A stretch of DNA of 55,952 nt from Bacteroidales bacterium. GTDB taxonomy: Bacteria; Bacteroidota; Bacteroidia; Bacteroidales; GWA2-32-17. The notes under the pieces were generated by a model. The model saw only the letters and a program-made list of their open reading frames with translations, searched no databases and was not told where the DNA came from. This document shows positions 43,234 through 51,757 of the stretch, one piece after another; the stretch's first letter is position 1; each line of letters starts with the position of its first letter. Made by a program: the position numbers and the translations under genes. Location of the stretch: the NCBI GenBank assembly GCA_013314715.1, contig JABUFC010000021.1, positions 1 through 55,952 on the forward strand. The letters run 5' to 3'.

Positions 43234-44621
43234 TATTTATGGAATTTCCTTAAAAATTCTTCTACTTCGGGAACTCCTCCTTGATAAACTAAATATCCAT
43301 TATAGGGCTCACGTTTGGTAATCTCATCATTAATAGGAGTTAGCATTAAACGTTTAACTTCTTCGGGGTCGTTGGTTTGGCCTAATACCCAGCCTAATTT
43401 AATATAAGCTGTTTCTGGTAACATATTTTCGGCGGGAATAATTCCTTTTGCCATTAAATCGCGTCCCGTGTCATATACATACATATGACAAAAGCCATAA
43501 AGTGTCTGTACGGTCATAAATATATGTACACCTTTTTTAGTAGCTCTTTCAATAGCTGGATATAGTGGTTTATTAATATGTCCTAAACCTGTCCCAGCAA
43601 TAACAATCCCTTTATATCCATTATCAACTAATGAATCTATAATATCGGGCTGCATATTAGGATAATAATAAACGAGGCTTACTTTCTCTTCGAAATAAGG
43701 TTTAATAATAACATTTTTATCCTTTCGGCGATGATTATAAACTTCTTTAATAGGTTTAACTCCATCTTTGCGAGATACGGTAGCTAAAGGTGTATCGCTC
43801 AATGTTCTAAAAGTAGAACGATACGATGAATGCATTTTACGTACACGTGTTCCACGATGTAAAAAGCCATATTCATCGCTTGTAGGGCCAAACATACAAA
43901 CCATAACTTCGGCAATATCGCCATGACCAGCTGTAATAGCTGCATGAATAAGATTAAGGGCAGCATCAGATGATGGTCGGTCGCTTGAGCGTTGTGAACC
44001 GACTAATACTATGGGCACGGGTGGATTTTGAACCATAAAAGTTAATGCAGCAGCAGTATGACTCAATGTATCCGTGCCATGTCCGATAATAATACCATCG
44101 ATGCCTTTTTCTATTTCTTTACCAATAGATATGGCAAGTTTTTTATATTGTTCGGGACCCATATTTTCGCTAAAAACTGCAAATAATTTTTCGGTCGAGA
44201 TATTGCAAATATCGGCCAACTCGGGCACTGCACCATAAAGCTCACCGGGCGAAAAAGCGGGTATAACAGCACCTGTTCTATAATCGAGACGAGAAGCAAT
44301 GGTTCCTCCCGTTCCAAACAACTTTACATTGGGATTTTTGGGGTTTACTGGAAATTCTTTTTCTGGAATTTTATAATGTGCTTCTTTATAGCCTAATTCC
44401 TGCATACTTTGAATGGTAGTAACATCAATGCCAATGTTGTATCCAGTTGCAACCTTTACAACAATGTGCATATCGTCGTCGTTTTCTGCTCTAGGAAGTA
44501 CTGTTCCATTAAATTCACCACGCGAAGTAACTATGCGGGCTTGTCCCCATACTCTAACATTAAATTGCTGAAGTAAAGCTAGAGCTCTACCTTTATATCC
44601 TTTAAATACATCGTCTGCCAT
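43233..44621 (-). CDS. gatD: Glu-tRNA(Gln) amidotransferase subunit D
   Basis: 462 residues. The N-terminal SH3-like domain (about 8-95) includes VTSRGEFNGTVLPR and GYNIGIDV. The asparaginase-like domain follows with LFGTGGTIASRLDYRTGAVI. Catalytic positions are Thr104, Thr183, Asp184 (GHGTDTLSH) and Lys262 (RVRKMHSSY), equivalent to the archaeal enzyme's Thr, Thr, Asp and Lys. GatD releases ammonia from asparagine or glutamine, which GatE uses to convert Glu-tRNA(Gln) to Gln-tRNA(Gln). GatDE is considered an archaeal enzyme; bacteria normally use GatCAB or glutaminyl-tRNA synthetase. It starts 4 nt after gatE. A stand-alone L-asparaginase is excluded by the N-terminal domain and the partner gene. 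Confidence 0.93.
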   Translation of the reverse strand: MADDVFKGYKGRALALLQQFNVRVWGQARIVTSRGEFNGTVLPRAENDDDMHIVVKVATGYNIGIDVTTIQSMQELGYKEAHYKIPEKEFPVNPKNPNVKLFGTGGTIASRLDYRTGAVIPAFSPGELYGAVPELADICNISTEKLFAVFSENMGPEQYKKLAISIGKEIEKGIDGIIIGHGTDTLSHTAAALTFMVQNPPVPIVLVGSQRSSDRPSSDAALNLIHAAITAGHGDIAEVMVCMFGPTSDEYGFLHRGTRVRKMHSSYRSTFRTLSDTPLATVSRKDGVKPIKEVYNHRRKDKNVIIKPYFEEKVSLVYYYPNMQPDIIDSLVDNGYKGIVIAGTGLGHINKPLYPAIERATKKGVHIFMTVQTLYGFCHMYVYDTGRDLMAKGIIPAENMLPETAYIKLGWVLGQTNDPEEVKRLMLTPINDEITKREPYNGYLVYQGGVPEVEEFLRKFHK

Positions 44622-44625
44622 AACG

Positions 44626-46587
44626 TTATAATTCTATAAGTTTATATACTTCGTTTAATTCTACATTCCCAATTGCTTGTGGTCGAATTACACCCATTAT
44701 CCAATTGCTCATGAGTGTTTTTTTCTTTTCTTTCTTAGGTGTAAATTTATTTTTTAATAATTGTGCTGCATTCATAATTTCTTCCTTTGTTTTGGGCTGA
44801 AATTTTATGCTGTGCAGTATACTTTGAAAGTCCATTTCGGGGTGTAAATAAATTTCTTTTAAAAGTGGGTAAGCTAATTGAGTTGTATATTGGTTCTGTT
44901 TTATAAATGCTAATAGGTCGTAAACTTGTTCAAAACGGAATTGAGATTTATTTTTTGCTTTTCCTTGTAAGTGTTTTAGGCGGTGAGCCAATAAGGTAGC
45001 AACAAAAATTGGGTTAAATCCCAATTCAATATTTATTTTCTCAATGAGCGGGACAAGATTATTACGTAATAAATAGGTATAAGTATCTTTTGGTACTTTC
45101 CATTCAACTAATTGTTGAAAACGCTTGTTAATTGGCACAGGAAGTTTTTCTGCAATTTTTTCAAGATATTCATTGGCTAAGGGTATCGGTGCCGAATCAG
45201 TGTCGGGATACATACGATCAGCGCCAGGCAATACGCGTTCAAAAATTGTGATTCCACTGGGCAGCGATTTTCGGGTTTCTTTAGGCACTCCCTTAAAAGC
45301 CATTTGACAACGTTCCTGAATGACTTCAAGAGCAGTAGGAATATCATCAACTGGCGACCAGAAAAGTAATACTGCATCGTTTTCGCTTACATTTAAAAGT
45401 TTGTATGTTTTTTCAAAAATATCATCACTTACATTTTTTTCCCAATCTTCGTCGTGGGTCATATTGGGCTGTTCGATACAAGCAATAACTTTTAATCTTT
45501 CGCTAATTTCGTGAGCAAAACAACGTCCAGGTTGAGTAAAATGCGACATAGCACCTCTAAAATAGGGCAACTTAACGGCTATAAGCTTATGACCTTGTGC
45601 TATCGCATTTTTTAAGGGTGTATAATTAAAATCAAAAAATTGTGGATTTATTTCTAACGATTCAATTTTCCAATTGTTAATATCAGGAACTTTTTTTAAC
45701 AATTCATCACGTAGGTGTAATAAAGCCCATTGACGGAAGGCTTCATTATGAGTAAGTTCAGGTATCCATTTATTATGCGAAACTCCCTTTATTTCGACAC
45801 GAGTTCCGCCTTTACAACTTACATTTACATCTTGACGCCCAGCCCCAATTCCAATACGAACCTTACCCGTGCTTCTATTTAAAAAACGAATATAATCGGC
45901 AACTTCTTTGACTTCATCAGGGTACTGCATATCGGGATAAGTAACCGTTTCAATGAGTGGCATGCCTAAACGGTCGGTCATATATACTCTTCTGTGCCCA
46001 ACATCACTAACTTCGCGGCAAGAATCTTCTTCGATACTAAGTTGAATAAGTCTTATTTTTTTGTGTGGCATATCCAATTCGCCTTCAACTCCAAGTATGG
46101 CTGTACGCTGAAAGCCTGTAGGAATACTACCATCTAAATATTGTTTTCGAGTAATATGTACTTCGCCAACAATATTAAGTTTGCAAAGCATAGCTATTTC
46201 AAGAGCTATTTCAAGGGCTTCACGGTCAATTTTAAAGGGGGGAGTGTCGTCTATTTCGTAAGTACATGCAGTTTGATGTTTGATTTGATATACAATTTCT
46301 TTTCGTGTTTTAAATTCCATCAAAGCAGTGCCATCGTATTCGCCAAGTTCACTCAGTGTTGGCCTCATATGACGAATAATTTCAGCATCGTAATCATGAG
46401 GCTTTTGATAAATCCCTGCAGGACAATGACAAAAAAGTTTTTCTTTCGTTTTTAATTGTTGATGAACTTCTAATCCCGACATGAAACCTATTCGTTTATA
46501 ATCATCGAGAGTAGCTTTTTTTCTTGGAATATATCCAATGGCTTGTTCTGTTTTTTTGTAATTTTCTAAAGCATCAAATTTTATCAT
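44626..46587 (-). CDS. gatE: Glu-tRNA(Gln) amidotransferase subunit E
   Basis: 653 residues, first gene of the gatE-gatD-NUDIX-rlmD unit. The GatB/GatE core opens with IGFMSGLEVHQQLKTKEKLF and CHCPAG, then RPTLSELGEYDG, the kinase-like region and GAGRQDVNVSCKGGTRVEIKG. The GAD insertion domain that separates GatE from GatB lies in the middle (about 290-400, including GRCFAHEISERLK). The C-terminal tail is the Yqey-like tRNA-binding helical region. GatE activates and amidates Glu-tRNA(Gln). Its upstream region has a possible structured leader. Confidence 0.93.
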   Translation of the reverse strand: MIKFDALENYKKTEQAIGYIPRKKATLDDYKRIGFMSGLEVHQQLKTKEKLFCHCPAGIYQKPHDYDAEIIRHMRPTLSELGEYDGTALMEFKTRKEIVYQIKHQTACTYEIDDTPPFKIDREALEIALEIAMLCKLNIVGEVHITRKQYLDGSIPTGFQRTAILGVEGELDMPHKKIRLIQLSIEEDSCREVSDVGHRRVYMTDRLGMPLIETVTYPDMQYPDEVKEVADYIRFLNRSTGKVRIGIGAGRQDVNVSCKGGTRVEIKGVSHNKWIPELTHNEAFRQWALLHLRDELLKKVPDINNWKIESLEINPQFFDFNYTPLKNAIAQGHKLIAVKLPYFRGAMSHFTQPGRCFAHEISERLKVIACIEQPNMTHDEDWEKNVSDDIFEKTYKLLNVSENDAVLLFWSPVDDIPTALEVIQERCQMAFKGVPKETRKSLPSGITIFERVLPGADRMYPDTDSAPIPLANEYLEKIAEKLPVPINKRFQQLVEWKVPKDTYTYLLRNNLVPLIEKINIELGFNPIFVATLLAHRLKHLQGKAKNKSQFRFEQVYDLLAFIKQNQYTTQLAYPLLKEIYLHPEMDFQSILHSIKFQPKTKEEIMNAAQLLKNKFTPKKEKKKTLMSNWIMGVIRPQAIGNVELNEVYKLIEL

Positions 46588-46612
46588 AATTTATGTAAAT
46601 TTTTAATTTTTC

Positions 46613-46657
46613 CTCCCTACCTATTAAACGAAGCATATTTTCGTTTTTAACGGGGAG
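46613..46657 (-). promoter_or_regulatory. Possible structured leader of gatE with an enclosed purine-rich site
   Basis: On minus, CTCCC (46657-46653) can pair with GGGAG (46617-46613). Inside this, AAACGAA and TTCGTTT (46646-46640 with 46632-46626) form a 7-bp hairpin. The GGGAGGA strand lies about 25 nt upstream of the gatE ATG at 46587, and could be masked by the outer stem. Confidence 0.4.
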
Positions 46658-46735
46658 TTTTATCCAGATTTCTTTTGTAATTGATAAACGTTTACTCACA
46701 CTATTGTAGATGATAATCCTGATTTATGAATGCTA

Positions 46736-46743
46736 CAAACTTA
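46736..46743 (-). promoter_or_regulatory. Candidate gatE -7 element (TAAGTTTG, minus strand)
   Basis: CAAACTTA on plus reads TAAGTTTG on minus, matching TAnnTTTG. The nearest -33 candidate is poor (ATTG at 23 nt), so the promoter is tentative. It would give a leader of about 140 nt including the structure at 46613-46657. Confidence 0.35.
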
Positions 46744-46884
46744 CATAAAATTTAATAAAATATAATCAATTGATAATAAATTTTTAAAAGTACTTAAGCG
46801 TAAAATATTTGTTGTCTTTAAATAAGTATTGAGACCTTTGCAAAACTTTTTTTTCTTATGTAATTGAAAAAAAATTGAAAATAA

Positions 46885-47011
46885 AAGACATTTGCAAAAC
46901 TCCTTTTTCGTCATGGCGATCCCGAAAAATCGGGATCACAACACAATACCAAACCTTCATTTGCAATGACAGGAAGGAATTGTTGAGATAAAAGAGTTTT
47001 GCAAAGATCTT
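46885..47011. repeat. MITE-like element, copy A
   Basis: 127 nt. Left end AAGACATTTGCAAAACTC, right end (reverse complement) AAGATCTTTGCAAAACTC, an 18-nt terminal inverted repeat. Inside are CGTCATGGCGATCCCGA and TTTGCAATGACAGG. It differs from copy B at only a few positions. A further left-type end, GAGACCTTTGCAAAACT, lies at 46831, suggesting nested insertion. Confidence 0.75.
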
Positions 47012-47260
47012 GTATCGTATGCGAGTGTTAGGAAAGGATGTCTCACCACAAATTATACGTCAATCGTTGTTAAGTGTACAACTAAGTATTTTACGTGATA
47101 AAAAACGAATAAACGCTATGTTATTCCGTCAAATATAACTCAACAAGCAAAAGAAATTTATCAATCCGTAGGATTAAAAATATCAAATATGCCATTTATG
47201 ATCGTATAATGAATTGACATATAATTACTTAGGTCTAATAAGTGGCGAAGTCGTGGGAAG

Positions 47261-47281
47261 ATCCCGCAACAAGTTCGGGAT
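47261..47281. repeat. REP-like hairpin ATCCCG/CGGGAT
   Basis: ATCCCG (47261-47266), AACAAGT loop and CGGGAT (47276-47281), followed by GACG. This is a dispersed Bacteroidota palindrome type. Confidence 0.55.
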
Positions 47282-47338
47282 GACGAATGGTGTGGTGAGT
47301 ATTGCCTATTTCAAAAGACCATCATACTAGCCTCCAAG

Positions 47339-47538
47339 CGTCATACTGAATTTGTTTCAGTATCTCCTCAAACTACAACACTACCTCCCGACCGTCATAC
47401 TGAACTCGTTTCAGTATCCAATCAAACACATCATTTCCTTCATACTATCCCTTATACGTCATGCTGAACTTGTTTCAGTATCTCTACCAAAACCCAACAC
47501 TCACCCAAAAACCATCATACTGAATTTATTTCAGCATC
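47339..47538. repeat. Cluster of four REP-like palindromes (TCATACTGAA type)
   Basis: Copies at 47339-47364, 47393-47418, 47457-47482 and 47513-47538. Each reads like CGTCATACTGAA, a four-base loop region, then TTCAGTATC, with ACTGAA pairing to TTCAGT. Spacing is 54, 64 and 56 nt, and copies 2 and 4 share a CCAATCAAA tail. Confidence 0.8.
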
Positions 47539-47563
47539 CAATCAAAAATATTATTCACATCAT

Positions 47564-47690
47564 GAGACATTTGCAAAACTCCTTTTTCGTCATGGCGATC
47601 CCGAGAAATCGGGATCACAACACAATACCAACCCTTCATTTGCAATGACAGGAAGGAATTGTTGAGATAAAAGAGTTTTGAAAAGGTCTT
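47564..47690. repeat. MITE-like element, copy B
   Basis: 127 nt, the same length as copy A and more than 95 percent identical by eye. Ends are GAGACATTTGCAAAACTC and, on the reverse complement, AAGACCTTTTCAAAACTC. No transposase is encoded in either copy. Confidence 0.75.
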
Positions 47691-47923
47691 GTATTACAAA
47701 TATCGATTTAGCGAATTGATTATTTTTTGTATTTATTAAAAAACTTTTAGTTTTGTAATTATAGTATAAACTAAATCCAATTGATTGACTAACTAAGAAA
47801 ACTTATTGACTGGAATTGTATTTATAAATTAGGTAACAATCTTAAATATAATTAAAAGCTAAATGCTTTTAGCTAAAAATCTATAAAAGTAAAACTAAAA
47901 TTAACGAACACCCGCGTAAAAGA

Positions 47924-48052
47924 TTAAGCTTTATCTACCTGTTGACTTTGACTAACTTCACCGTATGCTGGGCAATGTTCGCTACTTTTGCAGGATTGAA
48001 AAAATACTGCTAACGTAAATAGAGCAACTATAATTACAACGACTTTTTTCAT
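47924..48052 (-). CDS. Small lipoprotein (42 residues) with CPAYG motif
   Basis: A short frame starting ATG at 48052 and ending at 47924. It encodes a signal-like stretch (MKKVVVIIVALFTLAV) with lipobox FFQSC (Cys21), then KSSEHCPAYGEV and a Gln/Ser tail. After acylation the mature peptide would be 22 residues. The coding ending, lipobox and the second Cys in a CPAYG motif make it likely real; small Bacteroidota lipoproteins with this motif occur. Role unknown. It is divergent from the nitroreductase gene. Confidence 0.7.
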   Translation of the reverse strand: MKKVVVIIVALFTLAVFFQSCKSSEHCPAYGEVSQSQQVDKA

Positions 48053-48171
48053 TATACAAGCTTTTTAACATTTGCAAATATACAACTTTTTCGAAAAAAG
48101 AATAAAGATATTCAAAAAAATTTTTCAACATATATATTTATTTATATACAATAGCTAATAGACCTTAAATT

Positions 48172-48203
48172 TTTGCTTATTAATAAAGAAACTTGTATGT
48201 TTG
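48172..48203 (+). promoter_or_regulatory. Nitroreductase promoter (TTTG-N20-TATGTTTG)
   Basis: TTTG (48172-48175) and TATGTTTG (48196-48203) with a 20-nt spacer. Predicted start is around 48209, about 10 nt before ATG 48219, so the mRNA is almost leaderless. Confidence 0.75.
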
Positions 48204-48218
48204 CATAAAAAAATTAAA

Positions 48219-48965
48219 ATGGAAGCAATATTTAATCATCGTTCAATTCGTAAATATAAAGACACTCCCTTATCAGATGAAACCTTAAATAAAATTCTTT
48301 TAGCTGCAAGCAGGGCTTCTACCACAGGAAATATGCAAGTTTACAGCATCGTTGTTACCCGCGATTCTAACCTTAAACAACAACTTTGGGAAGCTCATTT
48401 TAAACAAAATATGGTTTTGCAAGCTCCCGTTATTTTAACATTTTGTGCAGATTTTAATCGTTTTAATAAATGGTGCATACAACGAAAAGCCGTTCCTGGT
48501 TATGATAATTTTCTTTCATTTTTTACAGCAGCAATCGATGCCTTATTAGCCGCCCAAAATGCAGCACTCGAAGCAGAGCATTTAGGCTTAGGGATTTGTT
48601 ACTTAGGAACAACTACCTATATGGCTAAACGAATTATCGAAATATTACAATTACCCAAAGGTGTAGTTCCAGTTACCACCCTTGTAGTGGGTTATGCCGA
48701 CGAAAATCCCCCCCTCACAGACCGTTTACCATTAGATGGAATTGTTCATTACGAAAAATATAACGATTATAACCCTGAAGACATTGATCGTATTTATGCA
48801 GAAAAAGAAGCGTTACCGCTAACCAAACAATTACTCGAAATAAACAAAACTGAAACCCTTGCTCAAATATTTACCGAAAAACGATATACCCAAAAAGATA
48901 ATGTTACCTTTTCAAAAGCTTTATTGCAAGTATTACACGAACAAGGATTTATGAACAACGAATGA
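48219..48965 (+). CDS. NfsA-like FMN nitroreductase family protein
   Basis: 248 residues from ATG 48219; the TTG at 48201 overlaps the promoter. It has the nitroreductase fold: IFNHRSIRKYKD at the start (FMN phosphate-binding Arg-Ser-Ile-Arg), ASTTGNMQ, AAQNAALEAEHLGLGICYLG and the NfsA-type VPVTTLVVGYADENPPLTDR. It uses NAD(P)H and FMN to reduce nitro compounds, quinones or flavins. The true substrate is unknown. The stop overlaps the next gene's ATG (48962). Confidence 0.88.
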   Translation: MEAIFNHRSIRKYKDTPLSDETLNKILLAASRASTTGNMQVYSIVVTRDSNLKQQLWEAHFKQNMVLQAPVILTFCADFNRFNKWCIQRKAVPGYDNFLSFFTAAIDALLAAQNAALEAEHLGLGICYLGTTTYMAKRIIEILQLPKGVVPVTTLVVGYADENPPLTDRLPLDGIVHYEKYNDYNPEDIDRIYAEKEALPLTKQLLEINKTETLAQIFTEKRYTQKDNVTFSKALLQVLHEQGFMNNE

Positions 48966-50626
48966 AGTTGTTCGTTATCATAGTGCTTCTGTGGTTAATC
49001 CATTGTACCCTTCAGGCACAAGATAAAGTATTTATTTCTTATATCAATCGTACCGAATACAAAAAACTTGCTTTTAGACGCGATAGCATCGTTAATGAGG
49101 CTAATGAAATAAAACATTACCAAGAGTATGTTATGCAAAAAATACCGTTTTTTTTACAACTCGATTCTATTACTAAAAACAATAATGAAATAGCTTTTTA
49201 CTGGTCAAAACCTATTGAACAAAAATTATATTTTCAATTATTAGACACACAAAAAAAATTTATCGAAAAAAAAAGTTGGAACAAACATGCAGCAGTATTA
49301 CTCAAAAAAAGATTAGACAATCATCTTAAAATACTCGAAAATAATGGGTTCCCATTTGCAGAAATAACATTAGACACTTTATATATTCTTGATAAAAATA
49401 AATTATTTTTATCATATTGCATTGCTTTTAATCAACGTATCACATTCGATAGTTTGGATGTAATTGGAAAACCTATCTTATCCAAGTCTTTTTTATCTGC
49501 CTATACTGGTATTATTCCAAATTCAACTTACCAAGAAAAAAAAATTAAAAATGTTAATCATTTAATAAACGAACTACCATTTGTACAAACAACACATTCG
49601 CCCGATTTGTTTTTTATTAACCAAAAAGCAAAACTACGCATATATTTAGCCAAAAAAAATGCCAATAGCTTTAGTGGCTTACTTGGAGTTGGTAATGGAG
49701 ATAACAATAAAGTAAAAGTAACAGGTAACTTAACAATTGCTTTAAAAAACATTTTTAAACACGCTGACGACTTGAATGTTATGTGGAAGACAATCGGTAC
49801 AAAATCGCAACAGCTTGATTTTTCGTTTTCGTATCCCTATATACTCCATTTGCCTGTTGGGTTTACAGGTAAACTTCACATTTATAAGCAAGACAGTTCG
49901 TATGTTAACACGCAATATAAAATTGGAATTATGTTTTATACTCACGGATTCAATGGTATTTTAGCATATTACGAACAAAAACAAAGTAGCATTTACCAAA
50001 TACAATCTATCAACAACCCAAATATTACATCATTGAATGGAATTTATGGGGGCGTTAAAGCGGTTTTTTCTCAACAAAATGAACAATTATTACCCACGCA
50101 AGGCTATTATTTCACGATTGATGCAGCTTATGGGAATCGAACTATTTTCAAAAGCCCTTCTATGAGTGATTCTGTTTATAATTCAATACATAAAAACGCT
50201 GAACAATGGAAAGTGTATTTATACTCAGTCAAAATATTTCCATTATTTAACCCATTCTTTTTAAAAATTAAATTGGATGCCGGATACTTAAGTAAAGCCC
50301 AATTCAAAAATGAATTATATAGATTAGGTGGAAGTCAATCTTTACGTGGTTTTGACGAAGAAAGTCTGTTTGCATATTCATATTTTTTACCGTCTGCCGA
50401 ATGGCGTTGGATACTTGATAAAAATACTCAAATTTTTGCTTTTTATGACCAGTTGTTTTATAAATCGATACAACAACATGATAATCCTTGGGGTTTAGGC
50501 GTGGGAACCGAAATAAATACTAGTGCAGGTTTGTTTTTTATATCGTATGCATTAGGCAGTCAAAATAACGAACCGATTATTTTCAGAAATGCAAAAATTC
50601 ATTTTGGATATAAAAACAAATTTTAG
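48962..50626 (+). CDS. Omp85/BamA-family outer-membrane protein
   Basis: 554 residues. Signal peptide (to LQAQ), about two POTRA-like domains (about 90-230; FDSLDVIGKPILSKSFLSAYTG), then a 16-strand-type barrel (about 235-554). The diagnostic RGF motif of loop 6 is LGGSQSLRGFDEESL, and the last residue is Phe. The form with two POTRA domains and no long POTRA array suggests a TamA-like or lipid/protein insertion role, not the essential BamA. It is co-translated with the nitroreductase. Confidence 0.82.
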   Translation: MKLFVIIVLLWLIHCTLQAQDKVFISYINRTEYKKLAFRRDSIVNEANEIKHYQEYVMQKIPFFLQLDSITKNNNEIAFYWSKPIEQKLYFQLLDTQKKFIEKKSWNKHAAVLLKKRLDNHLKILENNGFPFAEITLDTLYILDKNKLFLSYCIAFNQRITFDSLDVIGKPILSKSFLSAYTGIIPNSTYQEKKIKNVNHLINELPFVQTTHSPDLFFINQKAKLRIYLAKKNANSFSGLLGVGNGDNNKVKVTGNLTIALKNIFKHADDLNVMWKTIGTKSQQLDFSFSYPYILHLPVGFTGKLHIYKQDSSYVNTQYKIGIMFYTHGFNGILAYYEQKQSSIYQIQSINNPNITSLNGIYGGVKAVFSQQNEQLLPTQGYYFTIDAAYGNRTIFKSPSMSDSVYNSIHKNAEQWKVYLYSVKIFPLFNPFFLKIKLDAGYLSKAQFKNELYRLGGSQSLRGFDEESLFAYSYFLPSAEWRWILDKNTQIFAFYDQLFYKSIQQHDNPWGLGVGTEINTSAGLFFISYALGSQNNEPIIFRNAKIHFGYKNKF

Positions 50627-50653
50627 TTTCTTATGAACAAGTTCTACTACAAT

Positions 50654-51553
50654 TTAAAAATATATACCATGCCCCTTTAGTTTATTTTTTGAAAATTCTA
50701 AAGCTGGGAGAGGAAATTTAATAATATCAAAAGATTTTAAAATCGTTTTCAACAACTTATTGTTGGTTTTAATACCTCTAGGGTTTATATCGAGAGATAG
50801 AAAATATTGACGATAAGCTTTGTCTTCATTTGATAAGGCCTTATTATCAGTACCATTCAACATATTATAACCCGAATAACCGATTGCTATATTCAACCAT
50901 GATGGCATGGGCTTGATTCCAGCATCATGCATATTTATGCTTAACCAATAGGTTTGCCCATTATAGTCTTTTAAAATTTCTTCGTACCAATATTCACCTA
51001 AAGCATCAGGACGCTTATCCGCTAAAGAAGTTGGATGATATGAAAATTTAACAGTAAACATGGGTTCGTCTAAGAAATAATGTTGTCCCAAAAAGATTAT
51101 TGTCCCAGTGGCATTAGCCAATATATCAGAGTACGATGCTCCCCATTTGATAGAAAAAGCATCAAATGCTTCAATACTTGTTATCGTAGCAAACGAAACA
51201 ATGCTGCTATACAATACTGCTTGTTTTGGATTGTAACCCGCCCAACAAAAACCTTTATAGCTTGCTTTTGAAAGTTGATAAGAACTAAATAAATGTCCTG
51301 CTTTATCCATTTGTAGCCATTCTTTACTATCGTCGAACCAATGAAATGAACTGCGAGGATAATGACTATACCAACTTTGATACAACCAAGTCATTCCAAT
51401 CGTATAGCCCAAACCATAACCCGACCAAAAAATAATTTTTCGCCTACCAAAAAGGCTATCAACTTTCTGCCCAACAGTTGCCGTAGGATTCGTTATGTAT
51501 AACCCTACTAAGCTCAAAATAAGTAAATAACGTTTGATATTATTTCTTATCAC
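50654..51553 (-). CDS. DUF2279-family envelope protein
   Basis: 299 residues. A hydrophobic N-terminus (YLLILSLVGLYITNPTATVG) is followed by WYSHYPRSSFHWFDDSKEWL, MDKAGHLFSSYQLSK and SDILANATGTIIFLGQHYFLDEP, the order of DUF2279. Homologues are predicted periplasmic or outer-membrane associated and of unknown function. The start codon overlaps the end of the small membrane protein gene by 14 nt. Confidence 0.8.
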   Translation of the reverse strand: MIRNNIKRYLLILSLVGLYITNPTATVGQKVDSLFGRRKIIFWSGYGLGYTIGMTWLYQSWYSHYPRSSFHWFDDSKEWLQMDKAGHLFSSYQLSKASYKGFCWAGYNPKQAVLYSSIVSFATITSIEAFDAFSIKWGASYSDILANATGTIIFLGQHYFLDEPMFTVKFSYHPTSLADKRPDALGEYWYEEILKDYNGQTYWLSINMHDAGIKPMPSWLNIAIGYSGYNMLNGTDNKALSNEDKAYRQYFLSLDINPRGIKTNNKLLKTILKSFDIIKFPLPALEFSKNKLKGHGIYF

Positions 51554-51746
51554 TATCTTTTATAATCACCGAAAATATAAACAACACAACAACCGAAGCT
51601 ACAAAAACAATAAAAATTGAAGAAAGTACTTTTCGCATTACTTCCTGTACATCAATTATATCCCAAATTGCTAAAAGACCAATAATCGTCGAAAAAACAA
51701 TTAAAGATATTAAAACATAAGCTGTAATTTTTTTAATTGCATTCAT
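51540..51746 (-). CDS. Small two-helix membrane protein
   Basis: 68 residues with two membrane segments (ITAYVLISLIVFSTIIGLLA and SSIFIVFVASVVVLFIFSVI) and a charged tail IKDSDKK. Overlaps the DUF2279 gene. I recognise no family; it is a likely accessory membrane protein of unknown role. Confidence 0.6.
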   Translation of the reverse strand: MNAIKKITAYVLISLIVFSTIIGLLAIWDIIDVQEVMRKVLSSIFIVFVASVVVLFIFSVIIKDSDKK

Positions 51747-51757
51747 AATTTTATTTT

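Larger units (their letters stand above)
46588..47923. other. Gene-poor intergenic region rich in repeats
   Basis: No credible gene. It holds the gatE leader, two near-identical MITE-like copies, a third partial terminal inverted repeat at 46831 and a cluster of REP-like palindromes. The stretch 47030-47220 reads like eroded coding sequence but I recognise nothing in it. Confidence 0.7.

Noticed and set aside
47030-47220. Possible eroded gene (reads like MRVLGKDVSPQIIRQS)
   Set aside because: Interrupted early and not matched to any family I know, so not annotated.
47352-47648. 98-codon plus-strand reading frame
   Set aside because: It is made entirely of REP palindromes and MITE sequence, with no protein-like pattern.
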